64,000 nucleotides of DNA from Alopecurus myosuroides (GCA_028641055.1 CM054059.1:112356263-112420262), one strand, 5' to 3'. Counted from the first letter of the stretch, positions 22,101-31,851 are shown. The notes: generated by a model not told the origin, from the sequence alone. Translations and numbers: made by a program.

Positions 22101-25100
22101 TCGCTATGACGACGGACGACGTGGGCGTGGTGACCGCGGTGACCGCGACGATCGCGGTGACCGCGGCGACCGTGACATGCGCCGTGATACAGGAGGAGGA
22201 CGCCGTGACAATGGTGACCGTGGTCGCTACGACCGCGGAGATGACCGTGGCCGCTACACCGAGCGCAACGACAGGAACCGTCGCCGTGATGATAGCCGTG
22301 GAGGACATCGCCGCAGGCGCACACCGACACCGTTCGTGGCCACTACCTGTCAGATATGCAAAATTTGGGGGCACCCTGCCTCCGACTGCTGGTGGCGCTA
22401 TAAGCGCGATGGTGACTCCGATGATGATGGAAGGGGTGATCATGAAGGGAAGAAGGCGAACATGGCATCTCACGGGGTGGATACCACCTGGTACCCCGAC
22501 ACGGGTGCCACTGACCACATCACCGGGGAGCTGAGCAAGCTTTCCACGCGTGAGAAGTATCAGGGACGTGACTGCGTCCACACAGCTGATGGTAAGGGCA
22601 TGAAAATAAATCATATTGGTCATTCCACATTGCATACCCCACATGATGATTTGTTGCATCTCAAAAATATACTACATGTCCCTAGTGCTTCTAAAAATCT
22701 ATTATCAGTTCACAAACTCTCTCGTGACAATGACATATTTTTTGAGTTTCACCCCTCTTTCTTTTTGATAAAGGATCAGGCCACCAGAAGAGTTCTCCTT
22801 GAGGGTCCATGTCGTGGTGGTCTCTACCCTCTAGAGCCAGTATCTTCAGGATTTCAGAAGCATGTTTTTGCCACAATAAAGCCATCTTCATCCACATGGC
22901 ATAGTCGGTTAGGACATCTATCGTCTTTCCTAGTTCAACATATCATTAGAAAGAACAATCTTTTGCATTCTCCAGTCATAAATCCCTATGTGTGTGATTC
23001 ATGTCAGTTAGCTAAAAGTCATCAGTTACCATACCCTATATCCACTAGTGTCTCCACTGCTCCTTTGGAGCAAATATTTTCTGATGTTTGGGGTCCTGCC
23101 CCCGAGTCTGTGGGTAGACATTCATACTATGTAAGTTTTATTGATGACTATAGCAAATTTACGTGGATTTATTTGCTTAAGAAACGCTCCGAAGTTTATC
23201 AAGTGTTTCTCAATTTTCAGCAACTTGTTGAAAGAAAATTCTCTCGCAAAATCATTACCATGCAAACTGACTGGGGTGGTGAGTATGAAAAACTCAATGG
23301 TTTCTTTCGCAAAGTGGGAATTTCCCATCATGTTTCTTGCCCTCATGCTCACCAACAGAATGGCTCCGCTGAACGTAAGCATAGGCATATAGTTGAGGTT
23401 GGACTAGCTTTGCTTGCTAATGCATCCATGCCATTAAAGTATTGGGATGAAGCATTCCTTACTGCCACATTTCTCATAAATCTACTTCCTACTAAAGTCC
23501 TAGATTTTGATACACCCACACAACGTCTCCTTCAAGTTGCTCCAAACTATGATGCCCTACGTGTATTTGGTTGTGCTTGTTGGCCCAACCTTCGTCCCTA
23601 TAATAAACGCAAACTTTCTTTTCGTTCTAAAAGATGTGTTTTCCTAGGCTATAGCCCTCTCCACAAAGGAGTTAAATGCCTTGATGTTTCCACGGGGAGA
23701 GTTTACATATCTCGAGATGTTATTTTTGATGAGCAAGTTTTTCCGTTTGCATCTATGCATCCTAATGCCGGTGCTCGTCTCAAACAAGACATTTTGTTAT
23801 TGCCATCATCTCTCCCACTCACATCATCTAATAATGGGGATGCTAATGCTAATGACCATATGCATGTTATTGTTCCTATTACTGATGCTCTACAGGATTT
23901 GGAGCCCACAGAAGAAAATCCCATCGAAAATGGTGAAGAAATGGCCTCGGAAACGCATTCTGCATCTTCTGCAGAAAATGACGAATCAGAGACAGAAGAC
24001 TCACCTGGGGGCGATCCCAATGATGATTGGGAATCCACCTCGGATCGCGCGGCGTCCGATCCCGAGGATGATGCGCCTGGCGCAGATTCCCCTGCTGGCG
24101 CCAGCGCTGACGGCGCACGGTCCCCGCGCGACCCCGCCCAGTCTCCGCGCGACACGTCGCGCTCCTCTCCCGTGCGGGCCTCCTCCGAGCCGACAGCGGC
24201 ACAGGGATCTGATCCAGGATCCGCTGCGCCTGGTGACGGTGTGGTCTCCGGTGCCTCCGAATCTGCGCCAGCGACGGGATCCTGTGTGCTGCAGGATCGT
24301 GCTGCCTCTGGTGTGCCACCGGATCCTCCCGTACGTGTTTATGTGCGCCGTCCACGACAACCATCATGTGCCACATCTCCAAAGCTTGGTGTTCGCACCA
24401 GACTTATGAAAGGTATCAAAAACCCGCGTATATACAAAGATGGATGTGTACGATATGGTTTGCTTGCATCTACAGGTGAACCAAATACTCTGGCTGAGGC
24501 CCTAGCAGATGAAAATTGGAGAAAAGCTATGGAAGAAGAGTTTGATGCCTTGACACAAAACAAAACTTGGCACCTTGTTCCTCCAGGCTCTCACAAGAAT
24601 GTTATTGACTGTAAGTGGGTATACCGTATCAAGAAACGTTCAGATGGTACAATTGACAGGTATAAGGCACGTCTTGTTGCTAAAGGTTTCAAACAACGCT
24701 ATGGTATAGATTATGAGGACACTTTTAGTCCTGTTATTAAAGCTGCAACTATAAGAACTGTTCTAGCTATTTCAGTCTCTCGAGGTTGGAGTTTGCGGCA
24801 GCTAGATGTCAAGAACGCGTTTCTTCATGGTGTTCTGGAAGAGGAGGTTTATTTGAAACAACCACCTGGGTTTGAAAATCCTGATAATCCTCATTATATA
24901 TGCAGATTGGACAAAGCCTTATATGGACTGAAACAGGCACCTAGGGCCTGGTTCTCTAGACTCAGTTCTCAGTTGCATGCTTTTGGTTTTTCTGCATCAA
25001 AGGCTGATACATCTCTGTTTCTTTACAACAAGTCCAATATCACTATATTTGTCCTGATTTATGTTGATGACATTATAGTTACCAGTTCTTCTGATGAAGC

Positions 25101-28100
25101 CATCACAGCTCTTCTAAAAGATCTCAGCAGTACATTTGCCATTAAAGATTTGGGTGATTTACATTTCTTTCTTGGTATTGAGGTTTCAAAGATTACTAAT
25201 GGTTTGCTCTTAACACAAGAAAAATATGCAACAGATTTGCTTGCAAGAGTAGGCATGACTCAGTGTAAACCTGCACCCACACCTCTATCTTCATCTGAGC
25301 AGTTATCATTGACAGATGGATCACCTCTTGGTCCTCAGGATTGTACCCAATACAGAAGCATTGTTGGAGCCTTACAATATCTTACTCTTACTCGTCCAGA
25401 CTTGGCCTTCTCAGTAAATAAGATTTGTCAGTTTCTTCATGCTCCTACTACAGTACATTGGACAGCTGCTAAACGTATACTGAGATACATTGCAGGTACT
25501 CTAAAGATTGGTATCACATTCACACAATCATCCTCCACACTGCTTAGTGCTTTTTCAGATGCTGATTGGGCAGGGTGTTTAGATGATCGTCGCTCTACAG
25601 GAGGTTTTGCTATATTTTATGGGCCAAATTTGGTTTCTTGGAGTGCACGGAAACAAGCAACAGTCTCTCGTTCCAGTACAGAAGCTGAATATAAAGCACT
25701 TGCTAATGCCACTGCAGAACTTATATGGGTTGAAGCCCTTCTTGGAGAATTGGGTGTTGCATTAAGAGAGGTACCTCGTTTGTGGTGTGATAACCTAGGG
25801 GCTACTTATCTTTCTGCTAACCCAGTCTTTCATGCCCGTACAAAGCATATTGAGATAGATTTTCACTTTGTTCGAGAACATGTTGCTGCTAAAAGATTAG
25901 CTATACAGTTTGTATCTAGTAAAGATCAAGTGGCTGATGGCTTCACCAAAGCACTTCCCATTAGAAACTTGTATGAGTTTAGGCGTAATCTAAATCTTTT
26001 TCAAAGTTTAGATTAAGGGGGAGTGTTAAACATAATGTACCTGTACGTGTACGTATGGTGTAGTACACCACCGTACACGTACAAACCCTTGTACGCCACG
26101 TGAGGGGGTTGTGCCCTCACCTATATAACACGAACCCGAGCCCTGAAAGGGGTATCGTTTCCGCCTACCGTTTGACATATCTTTGCATGATAGCTTATAA
26201 CTGTAACTGCCGTTTCGAACAGCCAAACTTGGCATGATAGTTCATAACTGCAGCTGCTGTTTCTAACTACAAAACTCGTCGCAGGTGCTGAATTCTGCCA
26301 ACCCATGTTTGGTACTTCCACAGAAGCTAAAACCTCCGGGACATTGGCAAATGCAGGTAAATTAGTTGAACCTCTGCTTGGTTGATATCTGATATTGTTA
26401 GTTGACAGATGATCCCCGATATTGTTCTTAGAGAACATCAAATGTATTGTTGAATTACCTGATAGTATTACGTGATCTGCTAGCGTACACTTTCCTTCAT
26501 TCAGTTATAACTGGTCATGCGCTTTCTGCTGTCTTGTTACCAATATGGAAATGCATCTTATAAATAAGTGGTAGATATCCTTTTTGCCGGGGGCGGGCAC
26601 CTTTTTGGCTCCCGGGTACAAGCACCTGGTATTTAAAAATGGATTTTTATTTTGATATGTCAGAAAATTGTAAAAAAAATGTTCACGCATAGATGTCAAC
26701 ATCCTATGTGTTTCGGAAGTCGCTTCATGGAAAATCGACATTTTTTGTGGCCTGTATGAAAAAGACAAATTTTGATGCTACAATTAGGCTTTTCACGAGA
26801 CATTTTTTTTGTCTTTTTTACACAAGAAAAAAATTATTGAATTTTCGCAAAACGACTTTGTAAAGACATAAAATATGAAGATCTATGCACGGAATTTTAC
26901 TTAGAAATTTTTCGACATTTCAATATTTGGTTTTTAAATACCGGGTGCATATGTAATGCACCCAGGTTCCAAAATGGATTTCTGCCTTTTTGCCATTGTA
27001 TTAACTTACTATTCATGGGTACAAAAAATGATATTCTTGGTGAAGTTCAGATATTGAATTTTTTGGTATTGAAGTCAAATTCAAACTTTACGGAAAAAAA
27101 TACTGCTCTTCCAACAGCCGTTAGGTTCTTTAGTGGCTGCTTTAACTTATCGAGTATTTTTGGGCCACATCCACACAATATTTTACTTTCTGAGAACTTA
27201 CATGGCAATTAAGGTTAGCCAAGAGATTATGCAGGCGCGCTGTTGAATTTTCACAGGGCCTACAAGATAGAATTTTAATTATCTCGACCAAACTGAAAAT
27301 GACATTTCTTGGTAAAATTTCGTACTGAACTCAAAATTTAAATAATTACCAAACCTTTACCAAGGAGCACTCCAAGTCCAAGCGCTGCATTATATCTTGA
27401 TTTATCTTTTGGGCCACATCCGCAAAATATTTTACTTCATAATAACTTACATAACATTGGTTAAGGTTATTCATCAAAATATGTAGTTGTCCTGTTGAAT
27501 TTTCTTCTGTCAAACTGTGCTGTTTAAATTTTTTAGTTCTAAATACATGCTACAGATTATAGCAAGAAATTTTTTGGTCAAAGTTGTGGTTTATATTTTA
27601 CTTCTACTAACATAACATTGATTAAGGTTAGCGATCATACTATGTGGGTGTTCTGTTGAATTTTAGTGTGACAAAAAGTACTGTTTAAATTTCAAAGTAA
27701 TAATTCTATTCTAAAAAATTTAACATTTCCAAAACTCATGATCAAAGTTGTGATTTAATCTTAAGGCTCTTGCTAAGAATATATTGAATGTATGTATTCG
27801 TGATCAAAGTTGTGATTTAATCTTAAGGCTCTTGCTAAGAATATATTGAATGTATGTATTTGTGATCAAAGTTGTGATTTAATCTTAAGGCTCTTGTTAA
27901 GAATATATTGAATGTATGTACTCTTATGCCCTCGGTCTGTTCTTTCATCAAGTGGCTCTATGTTTGCATGAATATATTGAACTGCCAAAGTTGTCATGTT
28001 AGTTCATAACTTCAGCCTTTCTAACTGCCAAGCTCGTCGCAGGTGCTCAATTCTGTCAAGCCATGTTTGGTCCTTCCACAGCAGCTAAAACCTCCGGGAC

Positions 28101-29876
28101 AATGGAAAATACAGGTAAATTAGTTGAACCTCTGCTTGGTTGATCTCTGATATTGTTAGTTGACAAATGATCCCTGATATTGTTACTTCTAATCTTAGAG
28201 AACATCAAATGTACTGTAGTTGTCCGTATGCATTACCTGATAGTATTACGCGATCTTCCAGCTTAAAGTTTCCTTCATTGATTTATGTAACCTACCATGC
28301 CGCTTTCCGCGGTCCTTTTACCGCTATATATGGAAATGCAGTGTTAAAGAACATTATGCCGTCATAATACTCAATCAATATTCATTACAGCTCCTGTTCA
28401 GCCACCGCGGTGGATCCCTCCAAGGGAGGGGAGCCTAATGATCAATGTTGATGCTGCCATTTTCTCATCATCGAATTCAGCAGGGGTTGGTGTTATTCTT
28501 CGGAATAGTGCAGGTGATTGTTTGGCTGCTATCTCGGATAGTCTGTCCAATGTCTCCAATCCAGAGCTAGCGGAAGCAGTGGCTATACGCACGGCTTTGA
28601 TCTTTATTCAGGAGGAAGGCATCACCAATGTGTATGTTGCATCCGACTGTTTATCGGTGATACAACGAACACATGATTCTGATTGTGATCGATCTTCATG
28701 CGCTGCGGTGATTGGAGATATCAAGTTTCTACTAATGTCTCTTCCATCCGTGTCGTTATTTCATGTGAACCGTCTTCAGAATATGGTTGCACATTGTTTA
28801 GCACGTTCTTGTGAACTAAAGCCTAGATGTGTGTGGCGTGGTGTTACACCGGATTGTATCCGGGAGGCTATCTGTAATGACTCTATTATGCGTTGATTAA
28901 TAAAGCTTACTGTTTGCTGTCAAAAAAAAAAATATTCATTCTCGTGCAGGCACAAACCAGCACGTGGTTGAAGCAGGTGGTCACACCAACACTGCTCGCC
29001 AGGATTTAGATTGGAGAAGGGAGAAGGCAAAGCGTCAAATTGAGCAATATGAACAATGGAAACGGCAACGGTTAACTGGGACAAGTGGTGAAGCAAGGCC
29101 GGTAAGATAACACGGGTTTAGTACTGGTGGCCTGGATGTGGTGTAGAGTGGAATTTCCGGTGCTTATACTAGTATAAATGAAAAAAAATAGTACTTGAAT
29201 TATTTTTTCCATAATAGTACGTTTCTTTTTTTTAATAGTAGCAATAATATGATGGTATCGGGAGTAAATGTCTGTCTTAATTTCCTCTGGTGTTCTGAAT
29301 TCTGTTGTACCCTTAAGCATTTTTTTTTGACGAAAACGCAAAAGCCTTGCGGTTTCGATGCATTGATAGAAAAAGAGAGTTTATGTACAAGCCTGAGAGC
29401 AGGCGACGCCACACTTTACAACTCAACCCACTACCTAGGGGAGAAGGAGTCCGAGGCCACTAGCTCCTGCGCACACCCAAGATCGAGCCTCGGTCTTGAT
29501 GGTTTTCATCAAGGCGCCAACCGAGGGTCTTGCGTTGTCGAAGACGATCGCGTTCCGTTGTTTCGAAATCCACCAGGCCGTGAGCATAATGACCGTTGAG
29601 GTCCCTTTACGCAGCAGCCGAGGGGTGGATCGAAGAGCAAGCTTCCACCACTCAACGAAGTCGTCCTCCACAACCGGGGGCCTAACCGTTGATCGAATCC
29701 AAGATAGTACCTCATGCCATATTGTCCGCGAAAACGAGTACCCAGTGAGGATAATGTTAATTAACGTACTGTCTTGAATAATGTTAAATAACATACTTGT
29801 CGTGGTGCAGGTTGTGTTGGGGCCTGGTGCTGCGATGAACTTGGGCGCCAAGCTGTATGGTGCATCTTGTGCGTAA
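16115..29876 (+). CDS. LisH/CTLH-like domain protein, 11 predicted exons, 412 aa
   Basis: Exons joined at GT-AG sites: 16115-16311, 16376-16693, 16775-16918, 18332-18406, 18495-18520, 18626-18667, 18833-18907, 26285-26356, 28043-28114, 28950-29101, 29811-29876. They total 1239 nt and keep one open frame, with phases matching at every junction. The N-terminus (about residues 45-100) has a LisH-like helix pair ([19 protein letters not shown]) followed by a CTLH-like segment ([20 protein letters not shown]), the arrangement at the start of TOPLESS-type and related scaffold proteins, which mediates oligomerisation or peptide binding. A basic stretch ([12 protein letters not shown]) follows. The C-terminal half has no domain I recognise; it holds a duplicated 24-residue exon and a charged [12 protein letters not shown] segment. 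No WD40 part is present. Introns are swollen by transposons. Exon joins are predicted by eye; expression is unknown. Confidence 0.65.
17043..17698 (+). mobile_element. Poly(A)-tailed LINE-like 3' end in intron 3
   Basis: The sequence ends in ataaaaggcaaaccttttgcc, then cgtttc, then a run of about 24 A (to 17,698), typical of 5'-truncated non-LTR retrotransposon tails in grasses. No RT-coding part is readable, and the 5' limit and TSD were not found, so the start is approximate. Confidence 0.5.
19828..20612 (+). mobile_element. 5'-truncated LINE in intron 7
   Basis: This stretch is absent from the other copies of the surrounding intron repeat. It ends with a 10-A tail at 20,603-20,612, after which the host repeat resumes (gttgtag...). 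It encodes only the C-terminal end of a LINE polyprotein. The target duplication is too short or eroded to call. Confidence 0.75.
19830..20468 (+). pseudogene. LINE reverse transcriptase C-terminus (zf-RVT)
   Basis: One open frame of about 210 codons in LINE sense orientation. It has the zinc-binding region found after plant LINE RT domains: [20 protein letters not shown], then a CPFC...H..C cluster in [20 protein letters not shown], then the [10 protein letters not shown] segment. The RT palm, endonuclease and ORF1 are missing through 5' truncation. Without them it is only a relic. Confidence 0.8.
21007..21160 (+). repeat. 5' LTR of the Copia element
   Basis: Begins TGTTAAACATAATG and ends CGTTTGACA. 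A TATA box (ctatataac) lies about 60 bp before the end. A strong hairpin occupies its first third (arms around gtacgtgtacg and cgtacacgtac), which could also form in RNA. Confidence 0.95.
21161..21172 (+). other. Primer-binding site (initiator tRNA-Met type)
   Basis: TGGTATCAGAGC immediately follows the 5' LTR; it is complementary to the 3' end of plant initiator tRNA-Met, the standard primer for plant Copia elements. Confidence 0.9.
21294..26016 (+). CDS. gag-pol: Copia gag-pol polyprotein (frame offset near the start)
   Basis: An unbroken frame of 1542 codons runs from 21,388 to 26,016. The natural start is probably the ATG at 21,294 ([12 protein letters not shown]), in a different frame. 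The authentic gag N-terminus ([13 protein letters not shown]) is readable upstream of 21,388, so the frame changes at the 12-C run at 21,331-21,342. Landmarks, counted from 21,388: an Arg/Asp/Gly-rich repeat (about 205-310) with many RGD triplets; zinc knuckle [14 protein letters not shown] (about 320); protease [10 protein letters not shown] (about 368); integrase HxxxH/CxxC then catalytic D (SDVWG), D (TDWGGEY) and E (NGSAERKH) at about 565-660; RT YVDDIIV (about 1226); RNase H STEAEY (about 1430). All catalytic motifs are intact. The homopolymer offset could be real, programmed or a sequencing artefact. Confidence 0.9.
26013..26023 (+). other. Polypurine tract of the Copia element
   Basis: A purine-rich ttaagggggag stretch directly before the 3' LTR, the usual plus-strand priming site. 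It overlaps the end of the pol frame (stop at 26,014-26,016). Confidence 0.85.
26024..26177 (+). repeat. 3' LTR of the Copia element
   Basis: 154 bp, identical to the 5' LTR except one C/T difference noted by eye. It is followed by the target duplication TATCT. Confidence 0.95.
26285..26356 (+). repeat. Duplicated exon, copy 1
   Basis: 72-nt exon of the LisH-like gene bounded by gtcgcag and gtaaatt. It codes for a [23 protein letters not shown] stretch. It is phase 1-1, so its length can be gained or lost without breaking the frame. Confidence 0.65.
26589..26984. mobile_element. Mutator-type MITE in the intron between the duplicated exons
   Basis: 396 bp flanked by a perfect 10-bp repeat cctttttgcc (26,579-26,588 and 26,985-26,994). 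Imperfect terminal inverted repeats of about 45 bp share ttttgg..cc.gggt.c and gcacc.ggtatttaaaaa in inverted order. A 9-10 bp TSD with long TIRs fits a non-autonomous MULE. No coding capacity. Confidence 0.7.
27738..27923 (+). repeat. 62-bp triplicated intron segment
   Basis: Three near-identical copies of a unit starting tgatcaaagttgtgattta, with anchors at 27,740, 27,802 and 27,864. It is a local tandem duplication within the intron repeat. Confidence 0.85.
28043..28114 (+). repeat. Duplicated exon, copy 2
   Basis: 72-nt exon homologous to 26,285-26,356, with the same splice sites and phase. It codes for [23 protein letters not shown] residues. A third, decayed version begins at 60,988. 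Confidence 0.65.
28387..28930 (+). mobile_element. 5'-truncated LINE just before the penultimate exon
   Basis: Flanked by a perfect 10-bp target duplication aatattcatt (28,377-28,386 and 28,931-28,940) and ending in a short poly(A) tail. The uninterrupted site survives in the paralogous copy near 61,380 (taatattcattctcatgcag), confirming the insertion. Only about 540 bp of the LINE 3' end was inserted. Confidence 0.9.
28440..28896 (+). pseudogene. LINE C-terminal RNase H domain
   Basis: An open frame of 152 codons with the plant-type RNase H fold of LINE C-termini (RVT_3 type): [10 protein letters not shown]...[32 protein letters not shown] and the final [14 protein letters not shown]. The expected acidic residues are visible: D in NVDAA, E in ELAEAVA, D in ASDCLS. 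The frame begins inside the insertion (upstream in-frame residues [10 protein letters not shown]), so it has no promoter of its own and is a truncated relic. Confidence 0.8.
29320..29755 (-). mobile_element. 5'-truncated LINE fragment, minus strand, last intron
   Basis: The minus strand codes for a LINE C-terminal segment ([19 protein letters not shown], then [16 protein letters not shown]), the region after the zinc cluster in plant LINEs, and ends in a poly-T run at 29,320-29,328 (a poly-A tail on its own strand). The paralogous intron near 61,780 lacks it. The upstream limit near 29,755 is approximate and no clear TSD was found. Confidence 0.65.
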
Positions 29877-29893
29877 TATCTTGATTTTTTGGG

Positions 29894-29985
29894 TTATTTA
29901 ACATTGTGCCCTCAGTTGGCACCACGACCTCAGTTTTACCCCTAGCACCGAATCGACCTCAGTTTTGCCCCTAGTTTGTGCGCAA
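29894..29985 (+). repeat. Left TIR of the MULE
   Basis: About 90 bp matching the reverse complement of 60,278-60,369, well conserved over the inner 50 bp and weaker at the outer end. It lies about 280 bp upstream of the GRF gene and may supply its promoter, as MULE TIRs often do. Confidence 0.75.
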
Positions 29986-30267
29986 GGACTCCTTTCGCTG
30001 CTCCCACCGTTATTTTCTGCCCCCGTTAGGATGCTGACCTATGGGACCCATCATAGAACCGTTGGCGCGTCCTGTGGGCCCCAGCTGTTGGGCGTTGGCG
30101 CGGCTTGTGGGCTCAGCTGTTGACCGTTGGAGCGGTTTGTGGGCCCCATCTGTTGACCGTTGCTTGCGGTCGGCGGTTTAAAAGCGGCGGAGCTCGCGGC
30201 GGTGAGCAGAAAAATCAGCCCAGCTCCGCTTCTTCTCCGGCAGCGCATCCCTTTCTTCTCCGGCGGC

Positions 30268-30820
30268 ATGTCGTCGACCTCTGCTTCCGAATCCCACTCT
30301 AAATGGCCGCGCTTCGGGCCAGTTCTGATGGGAAGATGCCCTGACTGCCCACGGACGGCGCCCCTGCAGCGGCGGGTCACCGGGAGCGACAAGCGCGGCA
30401 ACCGCGGGCGCGAGTATGTGAAATGCGAGAGCAAAGAACAGCTTGGGAGGTGAGATCTGTGTTCCCCCTGTCAATTTCGTTTTTTTCCTCAATTTTCAGC
30501 CGATTTAGGTTTTCATCCGATTTGGGTTTTCGTATTTGCAGGATTTTCCTCCCTGTGACCATTTCGAGTGGCTTGAGGATTACATAAAGAGGATTCAAAA
30601 GGAGGACAAAAACAAGGTGCCCAATTTGCTACCGGCGATGGAGCAATTGGGATCTGCTACGGTGCACAATGGGGTGCAGAAGGACGAGTTGAAAAACATG
30701 GCCAAACAGCTGGAGACGCTTATCGATCTAAAGAAGCATAGCAATATGCTGGCTGCAATTTTTTATTTATGTGCAATTGTTCTTGGAATTGTGTATTTGC
30801 AGATCCTTAGTCAAAAATAA
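30268..30820 (+). CDS. GRF-type zinc-finger protein with C-terminal membrane segment (MULE-encoded)
   Basis: Two predicted exons: 30,268-30,449 (ATG in a cggcggcATGtcg context, donor gtgag) and 30,542-30,820 (acceptor tttgcag). Exon 1 has CPDCP and the NRGREYVKC part of a zf-GRF; exon 2 supplies PPCDHFEWLEDYI, the last cysteine and aromatic/W motif of the same finger. A helix likely to coil (KDELKNMAKQLETLIDLKK) and a hydrophobic stretch (AAIFYLCAIVLGIVYLQI) close the protein. GRF fingers bind nucleic acids in topoisomerase 3, NEIL3 and APEX2. With these splice sites the exons are out of frame by one base, so either another junction is used or the copy is damaged. AATAAA lies at about 30,876. 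It is inside the MULE and not part of mudrA. Confidence 0.6.
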
Positions 30821-31071
30821 TGTAGTTAGTGTTGTATTTAGCTTGACATGGTCAATTTGTGTATGGCTAAGACTTGGAATAAATGCGTCAGGAATCCAGC
30901 CCTGATTTGGTTTGTTTCAGTTCGTATGTTCAGTTTTCAGTGTTCGTATGTACAGGTTCAGTTCAGGTTGAGTGTTTAGTTCAGTTCAGGTTCAGTTCAG
31001 GATAAAAGGACAGACCCATCTAAAACCAAGACATACCCAATGTTAAATAAGGCCCAACGTATACTAGCACG

Positions 31072-31270
31072 GACAAACAGTGGACAAAAATAATTTAAAC
31101 ATTGGACAAATATAATTTAAACATTTGGACAAAATAAATTTAAAACTTTGGACATATAATTTAAACATTTAGACCAATATAATTTAAACATTCGGACAAA
31201 TATAATTTAAACATTCGGACTAACATTCGGACAAATATAATTGAAGGGCATTTGGGCAAACAGATTTAAA
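31072..31270. repeat. Short tandem repeats, about 22-bp unit
   Basis: Variants of ggacaaatataatttaaac recur about seven times, with cattt or cattcg linkers. No gene here. Confidence 0.75.
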
Positions 31271-31461
31271 CATATATTCATTGGAAAACATAATTAAACA
31301 GTGGACATATATATAGATGGATAATCATTGGCCCCACTTTACATATATTTAGTGGGGCCCGTCGAATATTACATCTATTAAAAAAAGGGCCCTAGCCCTA
31401 AACCCTAACCGCCCGCATGCGGGCGGCCTTCCCGCCGTCCGGACAACCGCCGGCGGTTGGC

Positions 31462-31851
31462 CTACTTCCAGTCCGCCGCCCTTGTCTCGGTCTCATCCTT
31501 GATCCGAGCGCGGCGGTTCTTCTCCCGCATCCTCTCCTCGTCGTTCTCACGGGCCCTCTTGATGCGGGCCCGGAGAGCCTTCTCCTCCTTCTCCTCCTCC
31601 TTCTCGAGCTCCTTCTTCTCCAGCCGGTCCTCTTTCTTGAGGAGGTGGTTCTTCGTCTTGGGGGAGAGGTTCTCGACGCGCTCGACGCTGTCGTGGTCGG
31701 ACGACGGCGATCTCTCCCGTTCGGGAGATTCGACGGGCACGAGGCCCGTCTCCTCCGGCGTCCAGTCGGGCTCGTATCAAGGCCGAGCCTTGGGGTGGTT
31801 GTCCTCGTCGGAGACAGACTCGGGGCTTGAAGGGAGAGAGTAGGAAGACAT
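31462..31851 (-). pseudogene. Charged coiled-coil ORF in the MULE, one in-frame stop
   Basis: A 130-codon minus-strand frame. ATG at 31,851 starts MSSYSLPSSPESVSDED; TGA at codon 25 (31,777-31,779) interrupts it. It then continues through YEPDWTPEETGLVP and a long K/E/R helix (KKEDRLEKKELEKEEEKEEK) to the stop at 31,462. The Ser/Pro acidic N-terminus and highly charged helix look like a nuclear or scaffold protein; I do not recognise a family. The continued frame after the stop suggests a recently intact gene. It is encoded divergently from the GRF gene within the same MULE. Confidence 0.5.

Larger units (their letters stand above)
21007..26177 (+). mobile_element. Full-length Ty1/Copia retrotransposon with 154-bp LTRs
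   Basis: 5171 bp, flanked by a perfect 5-bp target duplication TATCT (21,002-21,006 and 26,178-26,182). Both LTRs are 154 bp and differ at one position seen by eye (ggggc versus ggggt), so the insertion is recent. PBS, one long gag-pol frame and polypurine tract are all present. Short LTRs and gene order (protease, integrase, RT, RNase H) fit a small-LTR Copia lineage such as Ale/Retrofit; lineage is inferred. It lies in intron 7 of the LisH-like gene, in the same orientation. Confidence 0.95.

Noticed and set aside
21890..22330. Minus-strand ORFs opposite the RGD-rich Gag segment
   Set aside because: They mirror the Arg/Asp repeat codons of the Copia gag and have no independent support.
27738..27923. 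CRISPR-like direct repeats
   Set aside because: Contiguous 62-bp tandem copies without unique spacers, in eukaryotic intron sequence.
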